DNA of 64,000 bases from GCA-2731375 sp964631725 (GCA_964631725.1 CAZVYX010000020.1:28040-92039); one strand, 5' to 3'. Positions 33,161 to 42,726 are shown, counted from the stretch's first letter. The notes: a model not told the origin generated them from the sequence alone. Numbers and translations are program-made.

Positions 33161-34420
33161 CTAGGTGAATCTTGCCGCAATTTCCGCCTGGCTGGCAAGG
33201 CCCGCGATGGGACCAAGTGCCGCTACCGCCGGATTGCCCTTGGCGGTAATCCGCTCCGCGACCCGGCGAACGGCGGCGACATCGACCGCATCGATCTTTT
33301 CGATCAACTCTTCCAACGGGATCTGCCGGCCGAAAACCAAGGTCTGCCGTGCCAGTTGTTCAACCCGCGCGGCCGAGCTTTCCAGGGACATCAGGGTACC
33401 GGCCTTGAGTTGATTGCGGGCCCGGGCGACTTCATCCTCGGCCGCATCGCCGCTCAAGCGCAGCATCTCGTCACAGATTACCGGCACCAATTCGCCGACC
33501 TGATCGGCGCCGGTGCCGGCATAAACGGAAAATGCGCCGCAGTCCTTATAGGAAGAGGCGAAACAGAATATCGAGTAGCACAGGCCGCGCCGCTCCCGCA
33601 CTTCCTGGAACAGGCGCGATGACATACCCCCGCCCAGGACCGTCGACATCACCTGCATGGGATAAAAATCATCGTCGTCATAGGGCAGCGCCGGCAGGGC
33701 AAGGGCGAAATGAACCTGCTCCAGCTCACGCTCGTCGCGCCGCTCCCCGCCCTGAAACGAGGCCACCTCGAACGGATTAGCCTCGCCCGGCCGCAGATCG
33801 CCAAAGTGCCGCTCCGCCAAGGCCACCAGGGCATCATGATCGACGGCGCCGGCGGCACAGAGCAGCAGGCGGGAGGCGCCATAATGCCGCCCCATGAAAT
33901 CGAACAGGACATCCCGGCCCATATTGGCGATGCCGTCGACGGGCCCCAGGATCGAACGGCCCAAGGCCTGGCCCGGAAAGGAAACTTCCTGTAGGCGGTC
34001 GAAAATTATGTCGTCGGGTGTGTCCTCGGACTGACCGATTTCCTGAATGACCACGGCGCGCTCCCGCTCCAACTCCTCTTCGGCAAAGGTGGAGCGTTGT
34101 AGGATATCGGCCAGAATATCGACGCTGAGGCCAAGGTCCTCCTTCAGGACGCGGACGAAATAGGCGGTATGCTCCCGGCTGGTATAGGCGTTCAGATGGC
34201 CGCCGACGCTTTCGATTTCCACCGCGATATCCCGGGCGCTGCGGCTTTCGGTACCCTTGAACGCCATATGCTCCAGCATATGCGCGACGCCGTTGTTGGC
34301 GATGGTCTCGTAGCGGGCCCCGGCATCGACCCAGACCCCGACGGCGGTGGTTTCAAGACCTTCCCGGCCCTCGGAAATCACCCGCAGGCCATTGCCCAGG
34401 GTTGTCATGTTGGTTGTCAC
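33161..34420 (-). CDS. M16-family zinc peptidase (mitochondrial-processing-peptidase-like)
   Basis: A 419-residue insulinase-family protein. The inverted zinc motif HMLEH (in VAHMLEHMAFKGTE) and the downstream Glu region (ESVGGHLNAYTSREHTAYFVRVLKED) are intact, so it is probably catalytic. Alphaproteobacterial PqqL/RPP-like members are related to the mitochondrial processing peptidase beta subunit. A GTG start at 34420 is followed by an in-frame ATG (34408) that could also be used. It follows thrC on the same strand by 29 bases, the usual arrangement in this class. Confidence 0.93.
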   Translation of the reverse strand: MTTNMTTLGNGLRVISEGREGLETTAVGVWVDAGARYETIANNGVAHMLEHMAFKGTESRSARDIAVEIESVGGHLNAYTSREHTAYFVRVLKEDLGLSVDILADILQRSTFAEEELERERAVVIQEIGQSEDTPDDIIFDRLQEVSFPGQALGRSILGPVDGIANMGRDVLFDFMGRHYGASRLLLCAAGAVDHDALVALAERHFGDLRPGEANPFEVASFQGGERRDERELEQVHFALALPALPYDDDDFYPMQVMSTVLGGGMSSRLFQEVRERRGLCYSIFCFASSYKDCGAFSVYAGTGADQVGELVPVICDEMLRLSGDAAEDEVARARNQLKAGTLMSLESSAARVEQLARQTLVFGRQIPLEELIEKIDAVDVAAVRRVAERITAKGNPAVAALGPIAGLASQAEIAARFT

Positions 34421-34449
34421 GGTAGGTCCAAATCCCCCAATTAGATCTT

Positions 34450-35835
34450 CTAGACGCGGCGCAGGCCGCGAATATGTTCCTGCAGCGCGCCGAGATCGTT
34501 GGGCAGCACGGCGCAGCGTTCTTCACGTTGATATATATCCGCCATGTGTTCCGGCAATACCGGGCGTTCGCCGCAGGCCTTTTCCACCGCATCGGGAAAC
34601 TTCGCCGGATGCGCCGTCGACAGGGTAATCACCGGCCCCTCGGGCAGCAGATCCCGCGCCGCCCGCAGACCGACGGCGCTATGGGGATCGAGGGCAATAC
34701 CGCTTTCGCGGTAGACATCGCCGATGGTTGCCGTGGTGGTCGCCTCGTCGACCCGGTGCGAGCGGAACAGTTGATGCGCCTGGGCCAAGGCATCGGCGGA
34801 TACTTCGAAACCGTCCTGATCGGCCAGGGCCTGCATTTGTCCCCGGACGACCGCGCCGTCGCGGTCCGCCAGGTCGAAAAGCAAACGTTCGAAATTGCTC
34901 GCCACCTGAATGTCCATCGAGGGGCTTTGCGTCGCCACCACCTGATCCTTGCGGTAGGCGCCGGTTTCAAAAAATCGGTGCAGGATATCGTTGCGGTTGG
35001 TCGCCACGATCAATTTGTCCATGGGCAGACCCATCTGTGCCGCGACATAGCCGGCGAAAACACAGCCGAAATTCCCCGTCGGCACGGCGAAACTGACCCG
35101 TTTGTCCGGCGCTCCCAAGGCCACGGCGGAGGTAATATAATAGACCACCTGCGCCACGACCCGTGCCCAGTTGATGGAATTCACCGCCGACATGGCGATC
35201 TCGTCCCGGAAGGCGAGATCGTTGAAGGCGCCCTTCACCAGGGCCTGGCAATCGTCAAAGGTGCCTTCGATGGCAATGTTGTGAACATTGTCCGACAGTA
35301 CCGTCGTCATCTGCCGGCGCTGCACTTCCGAAACCCGGCCTTGGGGAAAAAGAATAAAGATATCAATGGCGTCCCGGTCGCGGCAGGCCTCGATCGCGGC
35401 GGAGCCGGTATCGCCGGAGGTCGCGCCGACAATGGTCACCCGCTGTTGCCGGCGCGCCAGTTCCCGATCGAACAGGCGGCCCAGCAATTGCATGGCCACA
35501 TCCTTGAATGCCAGGGTGGGGCCGTGAAACAGCTCCATCAACCAATGACCATCCGACAGTTGGCGCAGGGGCACCACGTCCGGGTCGGCGAACACCGCAT
35601 AGGCCGCCCGGGTCATGGCCAGTAGCTCGTCCTGCTCGATACCGTCCATGAAGGGCAGGAGGATCCGGGACGCCGCTTCGGGATAGGACAGCCCACGAAT
35701 GGCGCGCAGATCGTCCGCGCTTAGCTGCGGCCAGGCGCTGGGCACGTACAGGCCGCCGTCACGGGCCAGTCCGGTCAGCAGCACGTCCGGAAACGTCAGA
35801 TCGGGCGCTTGGCCACGGGTCGAAATGTATTGCAC
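34450..35835 (-). CDS. thrC: Threonine synthase
   Basis: A 461-residue threonine synthase of the long, PLP-dependent type: QYISTRGQAP start, GLYVPSAWP, FHGPTLAFKDVAMQLL (PLP lysine in AFKD), GATSGDTGSAAIEACRDRD, FPQGRVSEVQRRQMTT, NSINWARVVAQVVYYI and VPTGNFGCVFAGYVA. It converts O-phosphohomoserine to threonine. GTG at 35835 has GGAG upstream and gives the canonical N-terminus; a GTG 15 bases earlier lies in the ribosome site. It sits between the carboxypeptidase and M16 genes, as part of the long minus-strand cluster. Confidence 0.96.
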   Translation of the reverse strand: MQYISTRGQAPDLTFPDVLLTGLARDGGLYVPSAWPQLSADDLRAIRGLSYPEAASRILLPFMDGIEQDELLAMTRAAYAVFADPDVVPLRQLSDGHWLMELFHGPTLAFKDVAMQLLGRLFDRELARRQQRVTIVGATSGDTGSAAIEACRDRDAIDIFILFPQGRVSEVQRRQMTTVLSDNVHNIAIEGTFDDCQALVKGAFNDLAFRDEIAMSAVNSINWARVVAQVVYYITSAVALGAPDKRVSFAVPTGNFGCVFAGYVAAQMGLPMDKLIVATNRNDILHRFFETGAYRKDQVVATQSPSMDIQVASNFERLLFDLADRDGAVVRGQMQALADQDGFEVSADALAQAHQLFRSHRVDEATTTATIGDVYRESGIALDPHSAVGLRAARDLLPEGPVITLSTAHPAKFPDAVEKACGERPVLPEHMADIYQREERCAVLPNDLGALQEHIRGLRRV

Positions 35836-35889
35836 AGCGTTGCTCTCCACTAGGCCCGCATGCAGACAGTGCGAATGGGGCGCGCCAAC

Positions 35890-37380
35890 CTAATCGCCCA
35901 AATACCGTTTTTCAAGGTGGCGGCGAAAGATTGCGCCATCCAATGGCCCGCCGGTCACCGCTGTCAGCAATTCATCGGCGCTGCCATGCAGCCGTCCCTG
36001 GCTATGCACCGTTCTGCCCAGCCAGGCCATCAAGCGGCGGAAATCGCCCTGGACCAGGTCGGCGGATAGATCCGGCAACGTCTTTTCCGCCGTCTGAAAC
36101 AACTGCGCCGCCGCCATGGCGCCCAGGGTATAGGTGGGGAAATAGCCAAAGGCGCCATCCATCCAGTGAATGTCCTGCATGCAGCCGTCGCGGTCGTTGG
36201 GTACGTCGATGCCCAGCAACGCCTGCATACCCGCGCGCCAGGCGCCGGGCAGGTCGGCAACCGCCAGATCGCCGGCCAGCATGGCTCGCTCCAGGCGGTA
36301 GCGGTGAATGATGTGCAAGGGATAGGTGACCTCGTCCGCCTCGACCCGGATCAGGGACCGGGCCACATGGCGCACCCGGGTTATCAGTCCCGCGACCTCC
36401 CAGGCGGCACCCGAGACGCCGGCCAATTCCCGCAACAGGGGCGAGAGGTACTGCAGAAAAGCATCGCCGCGGCTGACCTGCATTTCGACCAGCAGGGATT
36501 GGCTCTCGTGCATGGCCATGCCCATGGCCTGGCCGACCGGCTGCAAGCGCCACTCAGGCGGCAGGCCCCGTTCATACATGCCGTGCCCGCCTTCGTGCAG
36601 GGCGGGATACAGGCTGCCCAAGGGGTCGGCTTCATCGTAGCGCGTGGTCAGGCGCACATCGTCGGCCACGCCGCCCGTGAAGGGGTGTAGCGAGACATCC
36701 AGGCGGCCGTGTTCGAAATCAAACCCCAGGCTATCCAGCAGGCGCCGTGACAGGGCCTCCTGCACCGCCGCAGGAATTTCTTCCGGTGCCGGTATTGGCG
36801 CCGGCTGGCGTTCCATGACCCGGTCCAGCAGGCCGGGCAGAAATTCGGCCAGGGCATCGAAATGGCGGTCGATATCCGCCGAACCGAGGCCGGGCTCGTA
36901 TTGGGACAGCAGCGCATCGTAGGGGGAACAGCCGAACGCCTGCCCCTTGGCCGCCGCTGCCTGCCGGACCAGATCAACCACCTCTGCCAGATGCGGCGCC
37001 AGGGATGGGAAATCATCCGCCTCCCGCGCCGTGCGCCAGACCATTTCGCAGGCTGAACCGGCCCGGCTCAACGCCTCCACCAGGTCGCCCGGCAAAGCCG
37101 TGGCGTGGCGCCATTTGTTGCGCATTTCGCGCAGGTTGGCGGTCTCCCAGGGGCCCATGGCGGCGGTTTCGCCTTCAGCCTGCCGCAGCAGATCCGCCAC
37201 CTCGGGGTGGCACAGCATTTCGTGGGCCAGCAGGGACAGGGTGGCCAGTTGTTCAGCCCGCGCACCGGCTCCGCCGCTGGGCATCATGGCGGCGGCATCC
37301 CAGTGCAGCACCGCCGCCGCGCCGTTCAAATTGGCCAGACGGGCAAAGCGTTCGCATAGCTGATCGTAGGCGGCCGTCAT
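35890..37380 (-). CDS. M32-family metallocarboxypeptidase
   Basis: A 496-residue carboxypeptidase Taq-type enzyme. Zinc motif HEGGH at 262-266 within PALHEGGHGMYERGLPPEW, followed by GMAMHESQSLLVEMQV (third ligand region) and DEVTYPLHIIHRYRLERAML. It removes C-terminal residues from peptides in the cytoplasm. It lies between surf1 (its ATG overlaps the surf1 stop as ATGA) and thrC. In most alphaproteobacteria surf1 and thrC are closer neighbours, so this gene is an insertion in the usual order, though translationally coupled to surf1. Confidence 0.93.
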   Translation of the reverse strand: MTAAYDQLCERFARLANLNGAAAVLHWDAAAMMPSGGAGARAEQLATLSLLAHEMLCHPEVADLLRQAEGETAAMGPWETANLREMRNKWRHATALPGDLVEALSRAGSACEMVWRTAREADDFPSLAPHLAEVVDLVRQAAAAKGQAFGCSPYDALLSQYEPGLGSADIDRHFDALAEFLPGLLDRVMERQPAPIPAPEEIPAAVQEALSRRLLDSLGFDFEHGRLDVSLHPFTGGVADDVRLTTRYDEADPLGSLYPALHEGGHGMYERGLPPEWRLQPVGQAMGMAMHESQSLLVEMQVSRGDAFLQYLSPLLRELAGVSGAAWEVAGLITRVRHVARSLIRVEADEVTYPLHIIHRYRLERAMLAGDLAVADLPGAWRAGMQALLGIDVPNDRDGCMQDIHWMDGAFGYFPTYTLGAMAAAQLFQTAEKTLPDLSADLVQGDFRRLMAWLGRTVHSQGRLHGSADELLTAVTGGPLDGAIFRRHLEKRYLGD

Positions 37381-38087
37381 GCCTGATCCTCTTCTTCCCT
37401 GGCCTTGCGGCGGTGCGCCAACAGAAAGACCGCCAGCAGAACGGCGGACAGGGAAAACCAGGTGATGGCGTATTGCAAATGATTATTGACCAGCGCCGGC
37501 TGCGCCACGCCGCCGACGGGCAGGCCGCCGGGATTGGCCCGGGCATCCGCCTGTACGACGCCCCGCAGCAGCGTTAGGTCACGGGTCCTGGCGATGCCAT
37601 CGATATCATACCAAAACCAAAGATCCGCCTTGGCGTCATATTCGGGCGTCCAGGCGCTTGGCGCCAGTTGGCTGCGCAGAATGCCCCGTACCACGGCCTC
37701 GCCCGGTAATTGCCCTTGCGGGCGGGAGCCGGGCGCGCGCCGGTCATTGGGGATCCAGCCGCGGTTAACCAGGATGACGTGGCCGCTATCCAGGCGCACT
37801 GGGGTCAGGACATGCAGTCCGGACCGGCCGGCGTGAGATCGCGGCCCCAGAAACGCCTCCTTGTCATGCAGAAAGCGGCCGCGCACCTGGACGGGGCGGT
37901 AGTTCAGGGCCGCCAGGCTGGCCGATTGGCCGTTCAACGTGACCGGGTCCGCTGCCAGACCGGCCCGCATTTCAGCCTCCAGAGCGTCCTTCCAGGCCTT
38001 GCGTTGCAACTGCCAAACACCCAGGGACAGCATCAGGGCCAGGCCGAACAGGGTCAGGCATATGGACCAAGGGCCGGGGCGGCGCAT
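37377..38087 (-). CDS. surf1: SURF1 family cytochrome oxidase assembly protein
   Basis: A 236-residue SURF1 protein with the two-membrane-helix layout: helix near the N-terminus (FGLALMLSLGVWQLQRKAWK) and another at the C-terminus (HLQYAITWFSLSAVLLAVFLLAHRRK). Conserved family stretches are GVWQLQRK, YRPVQVRGRFLHDKEAFLGPR and VLVNRGWIPNDRR. It helps insert haem a into subunit I of cytochrome c oxidase. It follows the DUF983 gene by three bases. Confidence 0.94.
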   Translation of the reverse strand: MRRPGPWSICLTLFGLALMLSLGVWQLQRKAWKDALEAEMRAGLAADPVTLNGQSASLAALNYRPVQVRGRFLHDKEAFLGPRSHAGRSGLHVLTPVRLDSGHVILVNRGWIPNDRRAPGSRPQGQLPGEAVVRGILRSQLAPSAWTPEYDAKADLWFWYDIDGIARTRDLTLLRGVVQADARANPGGLPVGGVAQPALVNNHLQYAITWFSLSAVLLAVFLLAHRRKAREEEDQA

Positions 38088-38090
38088 CAG

Positions 38091-38477
38091 CTAATCAGAC
38101 TGTCCATCATCAAAACCAGCGACATGGTGGCGGTATTGCAAGGCGATCAAGGTCGCCTTCAAGGGCCGCAATAGCAGGATCGAGGCGCCAAGTACAAAGG
38201 GAATCTGGTAGATCAGATGAACCCAGATCGGTGGCGTGAAGGCGGTTTCCACCATGAAGACCAGTGTCACCGCCAGGCCGCCAACGATCAGAATAACGAA
38301 GACCGCCGGCCCGTCGCCGGAATCATGGGCTGACAGATCCAGGCCACAGGCATCGCAGCTTGCTCTCACGTCCAGGAGGCCCTTAAACAGTTTGCCTTGT
38401 CCGCATGCGGGACAACGGCACAGCAGCCCAACGACGAAGGGCGACACTGCCGTGCCGCCCTTGTTGTCGTTTGACAC
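38091..38477 (-). CDS. DUF983 membrane protein
   Basis: A 128-residue protein with an N-terminal zinc-ribbon-like CRCPACGQGKLFKG and CDACGLDL, then two hydrophobic helices (GPAVFVILIVGGLAVTLVFMVE and LIYQIPFVLGASILLLRP). DUF983 genes sit between ctaE and surf1 in many alphaproteobacteria, implying a part in oxidase assembly or copper handling. The GTG start at 38477 keeps it clear of the ctaE stop by 13 bases and gives the standard length; earlier in-frame starts would overlap ctaE. Confidence 0.88.
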   Translation of the reverse strand: MSNDNKGGTAVSPFVVGLLCRCPACGQGKLFKGLLDVRASCDACGLDLSAHDSGDGPAVFVILIVGGLAVTLVFMVETAFTPPIWVHLIYQIPFVLGASILLLRPLKATLIALQYRHHVAGFDDGQSD

Positions 38478-38490
38478 GTCGCTCTGATTA

Positions 38491-39300
38491 TTACCCGGCA
38501 ACGGTTCCCGCGCCCCAGACATAGATGAAGCAGAACAGGAACAGCCAGACCACGTCAACGAAATGCCAATACCAGGCCGCGGCCTCCAAGCCGAAATGAT
38601 GATCCGGCTTGAAATGCCCCTTGGCGGTGCGGATCAGGCAGACCAACAGGAAGATGGTGCCGATCAGCACATGGGCGCCATGGAAGCCCGTGGCCATGAA
38701 GAAGGTGGAGCCATAGATGCCGCCGGTGAATTCGAACGCCGCATGGGCATATTCATAGGCCTGAACGCAGGTAAAGATGGCGCCCAGCAGTACCGTGACG
38801 ATCAGCCCCTGCACCGCGCTTTTCTGATTGCCCTCACGTACCGCGTGATGGGCCCAGGTCACCGTGGTCGAAGACGTCAGCAGGATCAGGGTGTTGATCA
38901 GGGGCAGGTGCCAGGGATCGAAGGTCTGGATGCCCTCGGGCGGCCAGATGCCGCCCATCTGCTCTGTCGGGTAGATCGCGGCATTGAAATAGGCCCAGAA
39001 CCAGGCCATGAAGAACATCACTTCCGAGGCGATGAACATGATCATGCCAAAGCGCATGTGCAATTGCACAACCGGCGTGTGATGGCCTTCGTCCTTGGCC
39101 TCGCGGATCACATCGCGCCACCAGACGAACATGGTGTAAAGGATCACCAGGAACCCGATGGCGGCCAACCAGGGTGGTCCGTCATGCATGAACCAGATGA
39201 AGCCCGAGGCCAGGATCAGCGCGCCAAGCGCCCCCAGGGCCGGCCATGGGCTGGGATCCACCAGATGGTAGTCATGCCCTTTCGCGTGCGTATCAGCCAT
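38491..39300 (-). CDS. ctaE: Cytochrome c oxidase subunit III
   Basis: A 269-residue membrane protein with seven hydrophobic helices, including HYHLVDPSPWP at the N-terminus, RFGMIMFIASEVMFFMAWFWAYF, HGAHVLIGTIFLLVCLIR and the C-terminal AAAWYWHFVDVVWLFLFCFIYVWG. These are signature COX3 segments of aa3-type oxidases. It stabilises the catalytic core in the inner membrane. It lies downstream of ctaG with a 34-base gap. Confidence 0.97.
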   Translation of the reverse strand: MADTHAKGHDYHLVDPSPWPALGALGALILASGFIWFMHDGPPWLAAIGFLVILYTMFVWWRDVIREAKDEGHHTPVVQLHMRFGMIMFIASEVMFFMAWFWAYFNAAIYPTEQMGGIWPPEGIQTFDPWHLPLINTLILLTSSTTVTWAHHAVREGNQKSAVQGLIVTVLLGAIFTCVQAYEYAHAAFEFTGGIYGSTFFMATGFHGAHVLIGTIFLLVCLIRTAKGHFKPDHHFGLEAAAWYWHFVDVVWLFLFCFIYVWGAGTVAG

Positions 39301-39334
39301 TATTTCACTCCGTTCCCAGCAACTTCATTGCCGC

Positions 39335-39910
39335 CTATTTTGCGGCGACTTTTTTGGTGGCTTCGATAGTGTCCGCTACCTCGAAGAAGGTATAGGACAG
39401 GGTTATGGTTTTCACATCGTCCAAATTCGGATCGTCCGAGATTGCCGGATCGACAAAAAACGAAACCGGCATATCGACGCTCTGCCCAGGCGTCAGCGCC
39501 TGTTCAGTGAAGCAGAAGCATTCGATCTTGTTGAAATAGGCGCCCGCCTTGGCCGGCGTCACATTGAAGGTCGAGGTTCCGACAATGCGCCGGTCCGTCG
39601 GATTGCTCGCCTCGTACAACGCCAGCGCCTGCTCGCCCACCTTCAGGGTGATGGCGCGCTGCTGCGGGCGGAATTTCCAAGGCATGGCGCGGGCCGTGTC
39701 GGCATTGAAGCGTACGGTGATAAGCCGTTCGCCCACCGCGGCCGGGGCTTCCGCCGCGACTTGGGTCGTGCCGCCGAAACCGGTGACCTGGCAGAACATC
39801 TGATACAGCGGCACGGCGGCATAGGCCGCGCCGACCATGCCAAATACCACGCCGGCGGCCACCAGGGCCGTCAGCCTGTTGCGCCTGCTATGTCCCGGTG
39901 CGCGGTTCAT
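39335..39910 (-). CDS. ctaG: Cytochrome c oxidase assembly protein CtaG (Cox11)
   Basis: A 191-residue Cox11-type copper chaperone: one N-terminal helix (LTALVAAGVVFGMVGAAYAAVPLYQMFCQVTGFGGTTQ) followed by a periplasmic beta domain with the copper-binding CFCF motif in KIECFCFTEQAL. It delivers copper to the CuB site of subunit I. It begins four bases after the small membrane gene and ahead of ctaE, as expected. Confidence 0.96.
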   Translation of the reverse strand: MNRAPGHSRRNRLTALVAAGVVFGMVGAAYAAVPLYQMFCQVTGFGGTTQVAAEAPAAVGERLITVRFNADTARAMPWKFRPQQRAITLKVGEQALALYEASNPTDRRIVGTSTFNVTPAKAGAYFNKIECFCFTEQALTPGQSVDMPVSFFVDPAISDDPNLDDVKTITLSYTFFEVADTIEATKKVAAK

Positions 39911-39914
39911 GACA

Positions 39915-40049
39915 TCAGCCGCCAGTCCATGTCTGGCCCTGCATATTGTACAGGGTGACGAAAAATGCCGTCAGGATGAAGACGACCAATATGCCCGCCA
40001 CCATCAGGTTGCGGCTGAAACGCTGTCTATGCATCTTACCGAGCGGCAT
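39915..40049 (-). CDS. Small single-helix membrane protein in the oxidase cluster (CoxF-like position)
   Basis: A 44-residue frame: basic N-terminus MPLGKMHRQRFSRN, a hydrophobic helix (VAGILVVFILTAFFVTLYN) and a short polar tail MQGQTWTGG. Its ATG overlaps the ctaB stop by one base (TGATG) and it ends four bases before ctaG, which strongly supports a real, coupled gene. Small proteins at this place (CoxF and similar) occur in many alphaproteobacterial cta clusters; function is unknown, probably assembly. Confidence 0.8.
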   Translation of the reverse strand: MPLGKMHRQRFSRNLMVAGILVVFILTAFFVTLYNMQGQTWTGG

Positions 40050-40987
40050 CAGGCTCCCGCCCCCATCAAATAGCCCACCGCCAAGCGCTCACCCAGCATC
40101 AGGGCGAACAAGGCAAACAGGTAAAAAATGGAATAGCCGAACAGGCGCCGGGCGGGCCGGTCATCTTCATCGCCGGCGCGCCAGACCTGAACGGCGCAAG
40201 CGAGAAATACCAGGCCCAGCAATACCGCGCCGATGCCATAGACCAGACCGCAGGCGCCCAGGGCGACCGGGCTGAGGGTAATGGGGAACAGGATCAGGGA
40301 ATAAACCAGGATCTGCCAACGGGTCGCCGCCTTGCCGGCCACCACGGGCAGCATGGGAACATCGACATTGCGGTAGTCGTCGGCGCGGTACAGCGCCAGG
40401 GCCCAGAAATGCGGCGGTGTCCAAAAAAAGATAATCGCAAACAGGGCGATAGCGGCAAGCGGGATATCGCCGCTGGCGGCGGCCCAGCCGATCATCGGGG
40501 GAAAGGCGCCGGCGGCGCCGCCGATGACAATATTCTGCGGCGTCCGGCGCTTCAGCCAGATGGTGTAGACGAAGACATAAAAGGCAATGGTCGTGGCCAG
40601 CAGCGCCGCCGACAATAGATTGACCAATGTCGCCATGGCCAGCACCGAGACCAATGACAGCGCCGTGCCAAGGATCAGCGCCGCCCGGGGCTTGACGTGG
40701 CCGCGCGGAATGGGCCGGTCACAGGTGCGCAGCATGCGGCCGTCGATGTCGGCGTCGTACCACATGTTGATCGCGCCTGAGGCGCCCGCCCCCACGGCGA
40801 TACAGGCCAAGGCGATGGCCGCGGCCAGGGGGTGCATGCTGCCGGGTGCCAGCATCAGCCCGACCAGGGCCGTGAACACCACCAGGCTCATCACCCGCGG
40901 CTTCAACAGCGCCAGATAGTCCAGCACCCTGGCCCCGCCAGCGGGCTGCCGGGTGCTTTGGTCAAAGGCAAAATCGCCGCTATTCAC
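40049..40987 (-). CDS. ctaB: Haem o synthase (protohaem IX farnesyltransferase)
   Basis: A 312-residue UbiA-family prenyltransferase with eight to nine helices. The Asp-rich motif NMWYDADIDGRMLRTCDRPIPRG and YTIWLKRRTPQNIVIGGAAGAFPPMIGWAA are diagnostic of CtaB. It farnesylates haem b to haem o, precursor of haem a. GTG at 40987 is preceded by GGAATCC. It lies downstream of ctaD by 32 bases. Confidence 0.96.
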   Translation of the reverse strand: MNSGDFAFDQSTRQPAGGARVLDYLALLKPRVMSLVVFTALVGLMLAPGSMHPLAAAIALACIAVGAGASGAINMWYDADIDGRMLRTCDRPIPRGHVKPRAALILGTALSLVSVLAMATLVNLLSAALLATTIAFYVFVYTIWLKRRTPQNIVIGGAAGAFPPMIGWAAASGDIPLAAIALFAIIFFWTPPHFWALALYRADDYRNVDVPMLPVVAGKAATRWQILVYSLILFPITLSPVALGACGLVYGIGAVLLGLVFLACAVQVWRAGDEDDRPARRLFGYSIFYLFALFALMLGERLAVGYLMGAGA

Positions 40988-41019
40988 CGGTCTGGATTCC
41001 TTTTACCACCACGCATCGA

Positions 41020-42624
41020 TCAACGGATGCGGGGCAGCTCCTCGAACTGATGGAAGGGCGGCGGCGACGGCAGGGTCCATTCCAGGGTATCGGCACTTTC
41101 GCCCCAGGGATTGTCCGGACATTTCTCACCCGAAGTGATGGTGCGGATGGCGATGTAGATGAACAATATGGTGCCAATGCCGGCAACATAGGAGCCGACG
41201 GAGGAGATCATATTGAAGCCTTCATAGACATCCGGATAGTCGGGGATACGCCGGGGCATGCCTGCCAGACCGAGGAAATGCTGCGGGAAGAAGATCAGGT
41301 TGACGCCAATGAACGACAGCCAGAAATGGATCTTGCCCATTGCCTCGTTGTACTGCCGGCCCGACATCTTGCCGATCCAGTAATAAAATGCCGCATAGAT
41401 GCCGAACAGGGCGCCCATGGACATGGTGTAGTGGAAATGGGCAACCACATAATAGGTATCATGCATGGCCAGATCGGCGCCAGCGTTCGCCAGCACCACG
41501 CCCGTAACACCGCCCACCGTGAACAGAAAGATCATGCCCAGAGCGAACAGCATGGGCACCCGGAAGGTGATGGAGCCGCCCCACATGGTGGCGATCCAAC
41601 TGAAAATCTTGACCCCCGTGGGCACCGCGATAACCATGGTGGCGCCAACGAAATAGGCCCGCGTGTCCACGTCCATGCCGGCGGTGTACATGTGATGGGC
41701 CCAGACGATAAAGCCGACAACGCCAATTGCCACCATGGCGTAGGCCATGCCCAGATAGCCGAACACCGGCTTGCGCGAGAAGGTGGAGACGATGTGGCTG
41801 ATCACGCCAAAGGACGGCAGGATCAGGATGTAAACCTCCGGATGGCCAAAGAACCAGAATAGATGCTGGTACAGCAACGGATCGCCGCCGCCGGCCGCGT
41901 CATAGAAGGCGGTGCCGAAGTTGCGGTCTGTCAGCAGCATGGTGATGGCGCCGGCCAGGACGGGCAGGGACAACAGCAGCAGGAAGGCGGTGACCAACAC
42001 CGACCAGACGAACAGGGGCATCTTGTGCAGGGTCATGCCCGGCGCCCGCATGTTGAAGATGGTCGTGATGAAGTTGATGGCACCCAGTATTGATGACGCG
42101 CCGGCCAGATGCAGCGCCAGGATACCCATGTCAACCGCTGGACCCTGATGGCCCGAGGTGGAGAGTGGCGCATAGACCGTCCAGCCGGTGCCGACGCCGT
42201 TGCCGCCCGCCGTGCCCTCGAAGAACATCGAACCGGCCAGCAACAGAATTGCCGGCGGCAGCAGCCAGAAGGAGATGTTGTTCATGCGCGGGAAGGCCAT
42301 GTCCGGCGCGCCGATCATCAGCGGCACGAACCAGTTGCCGAAACCACCGATAAAGGCGGGCATCACCATGAAAAAGACCATGATCAGGCCGTGGGCCGTG
42401 ATCAGTACGTTGAAGAAATGGTGATCGCCGCCGAGAATTCCCGGACCGGGCGCCGCCAACTCAATGCGGATCAGGATCGACATGGCACCACCGATCAGTC
42501 CGCCGACGATGGCGAAGATCAGGTACATGGTGCCGATGTCCTTGTGGTTCGTGGAATAAAGCCAGCGCCGCCAGCCGGTCGGCGTATGGTGATCGTGATC
42601 GTGCGCCGCGGAGGTATTAGCCAT
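41020..42624 (-). CDS. ctaD: Cytochrome c oxidase subunit I
   Basis: A 534-residue haem-copper oxidase subunit with about twelve helices. WLYSTNHKDIGTMYLIFAIVGG, HGLIMVFFMVMPA (haem a His), FWFFGHPEVYILILPSFG (CuB His and cross-linked Tyr), WAHHMYTAGMDVDTRAYF and HFHYTMSMGALFG (haem a3/a axial His) are all present, so the active centre is complete. This is an A-type aa3 oxidase reducing O2 to water and pumping protons. Confidence 0.98.
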   Translation of the reverse strand: MANTSAAHDHDHHTPTGWRRWLYSTNHKDIGTMYLIFAIVGGLIGGAMSILIRIELAAPGPGILGGDHHFFNVLITAHGLIMVFFMVMPAFIGGFGNWFVPLMIGAPDMAFPRMNNISFWLLPPAILLLAGSMFFEGTAGGNGVGTGWTVYAPLSTSGHQGPAVDMGILALHLAGASSILGAINFITTIFNMRAPGMTLHKMPLFVWSVLVTAFLLLLSLPVLAGAITMLLTDRNFGTAFYDAAGGGDPLLYQHLFWFFGHPEVYILILPSFGVISHIVSTFSRKPVFGYLGMAYAMVAIGVVGFIVWAHHMYTAGMDVDTRAYFVGATMVIAVPTGVKIFSWIATMWGGSITFRVPMLFALGMIFLFTVGGVTGVVLANAGADLAMHDTYYVVAHFHYTMSMGALFGIYAAFYYWIGKMSGRQYNEAMGKIHFWLSFIGVNLIFFPQHFLGLAGMPRRIPDYPDVYEGFNMISSVGSYVAGIGTILFIYIAIRTITSGEKCPDNPWGESADTLEWTLPSPPPFHQFEELPRIR

Positions 42625-42726
42625 CTGTCTGTGTTCCTATCGCTCTGTATTCTTTTTACATGCTCTTTGGCGTCGGGCGGCTCAGGCCTTGACCCACCCT
42701 AGCCAACAGATCGTATTCGAAAAGCC

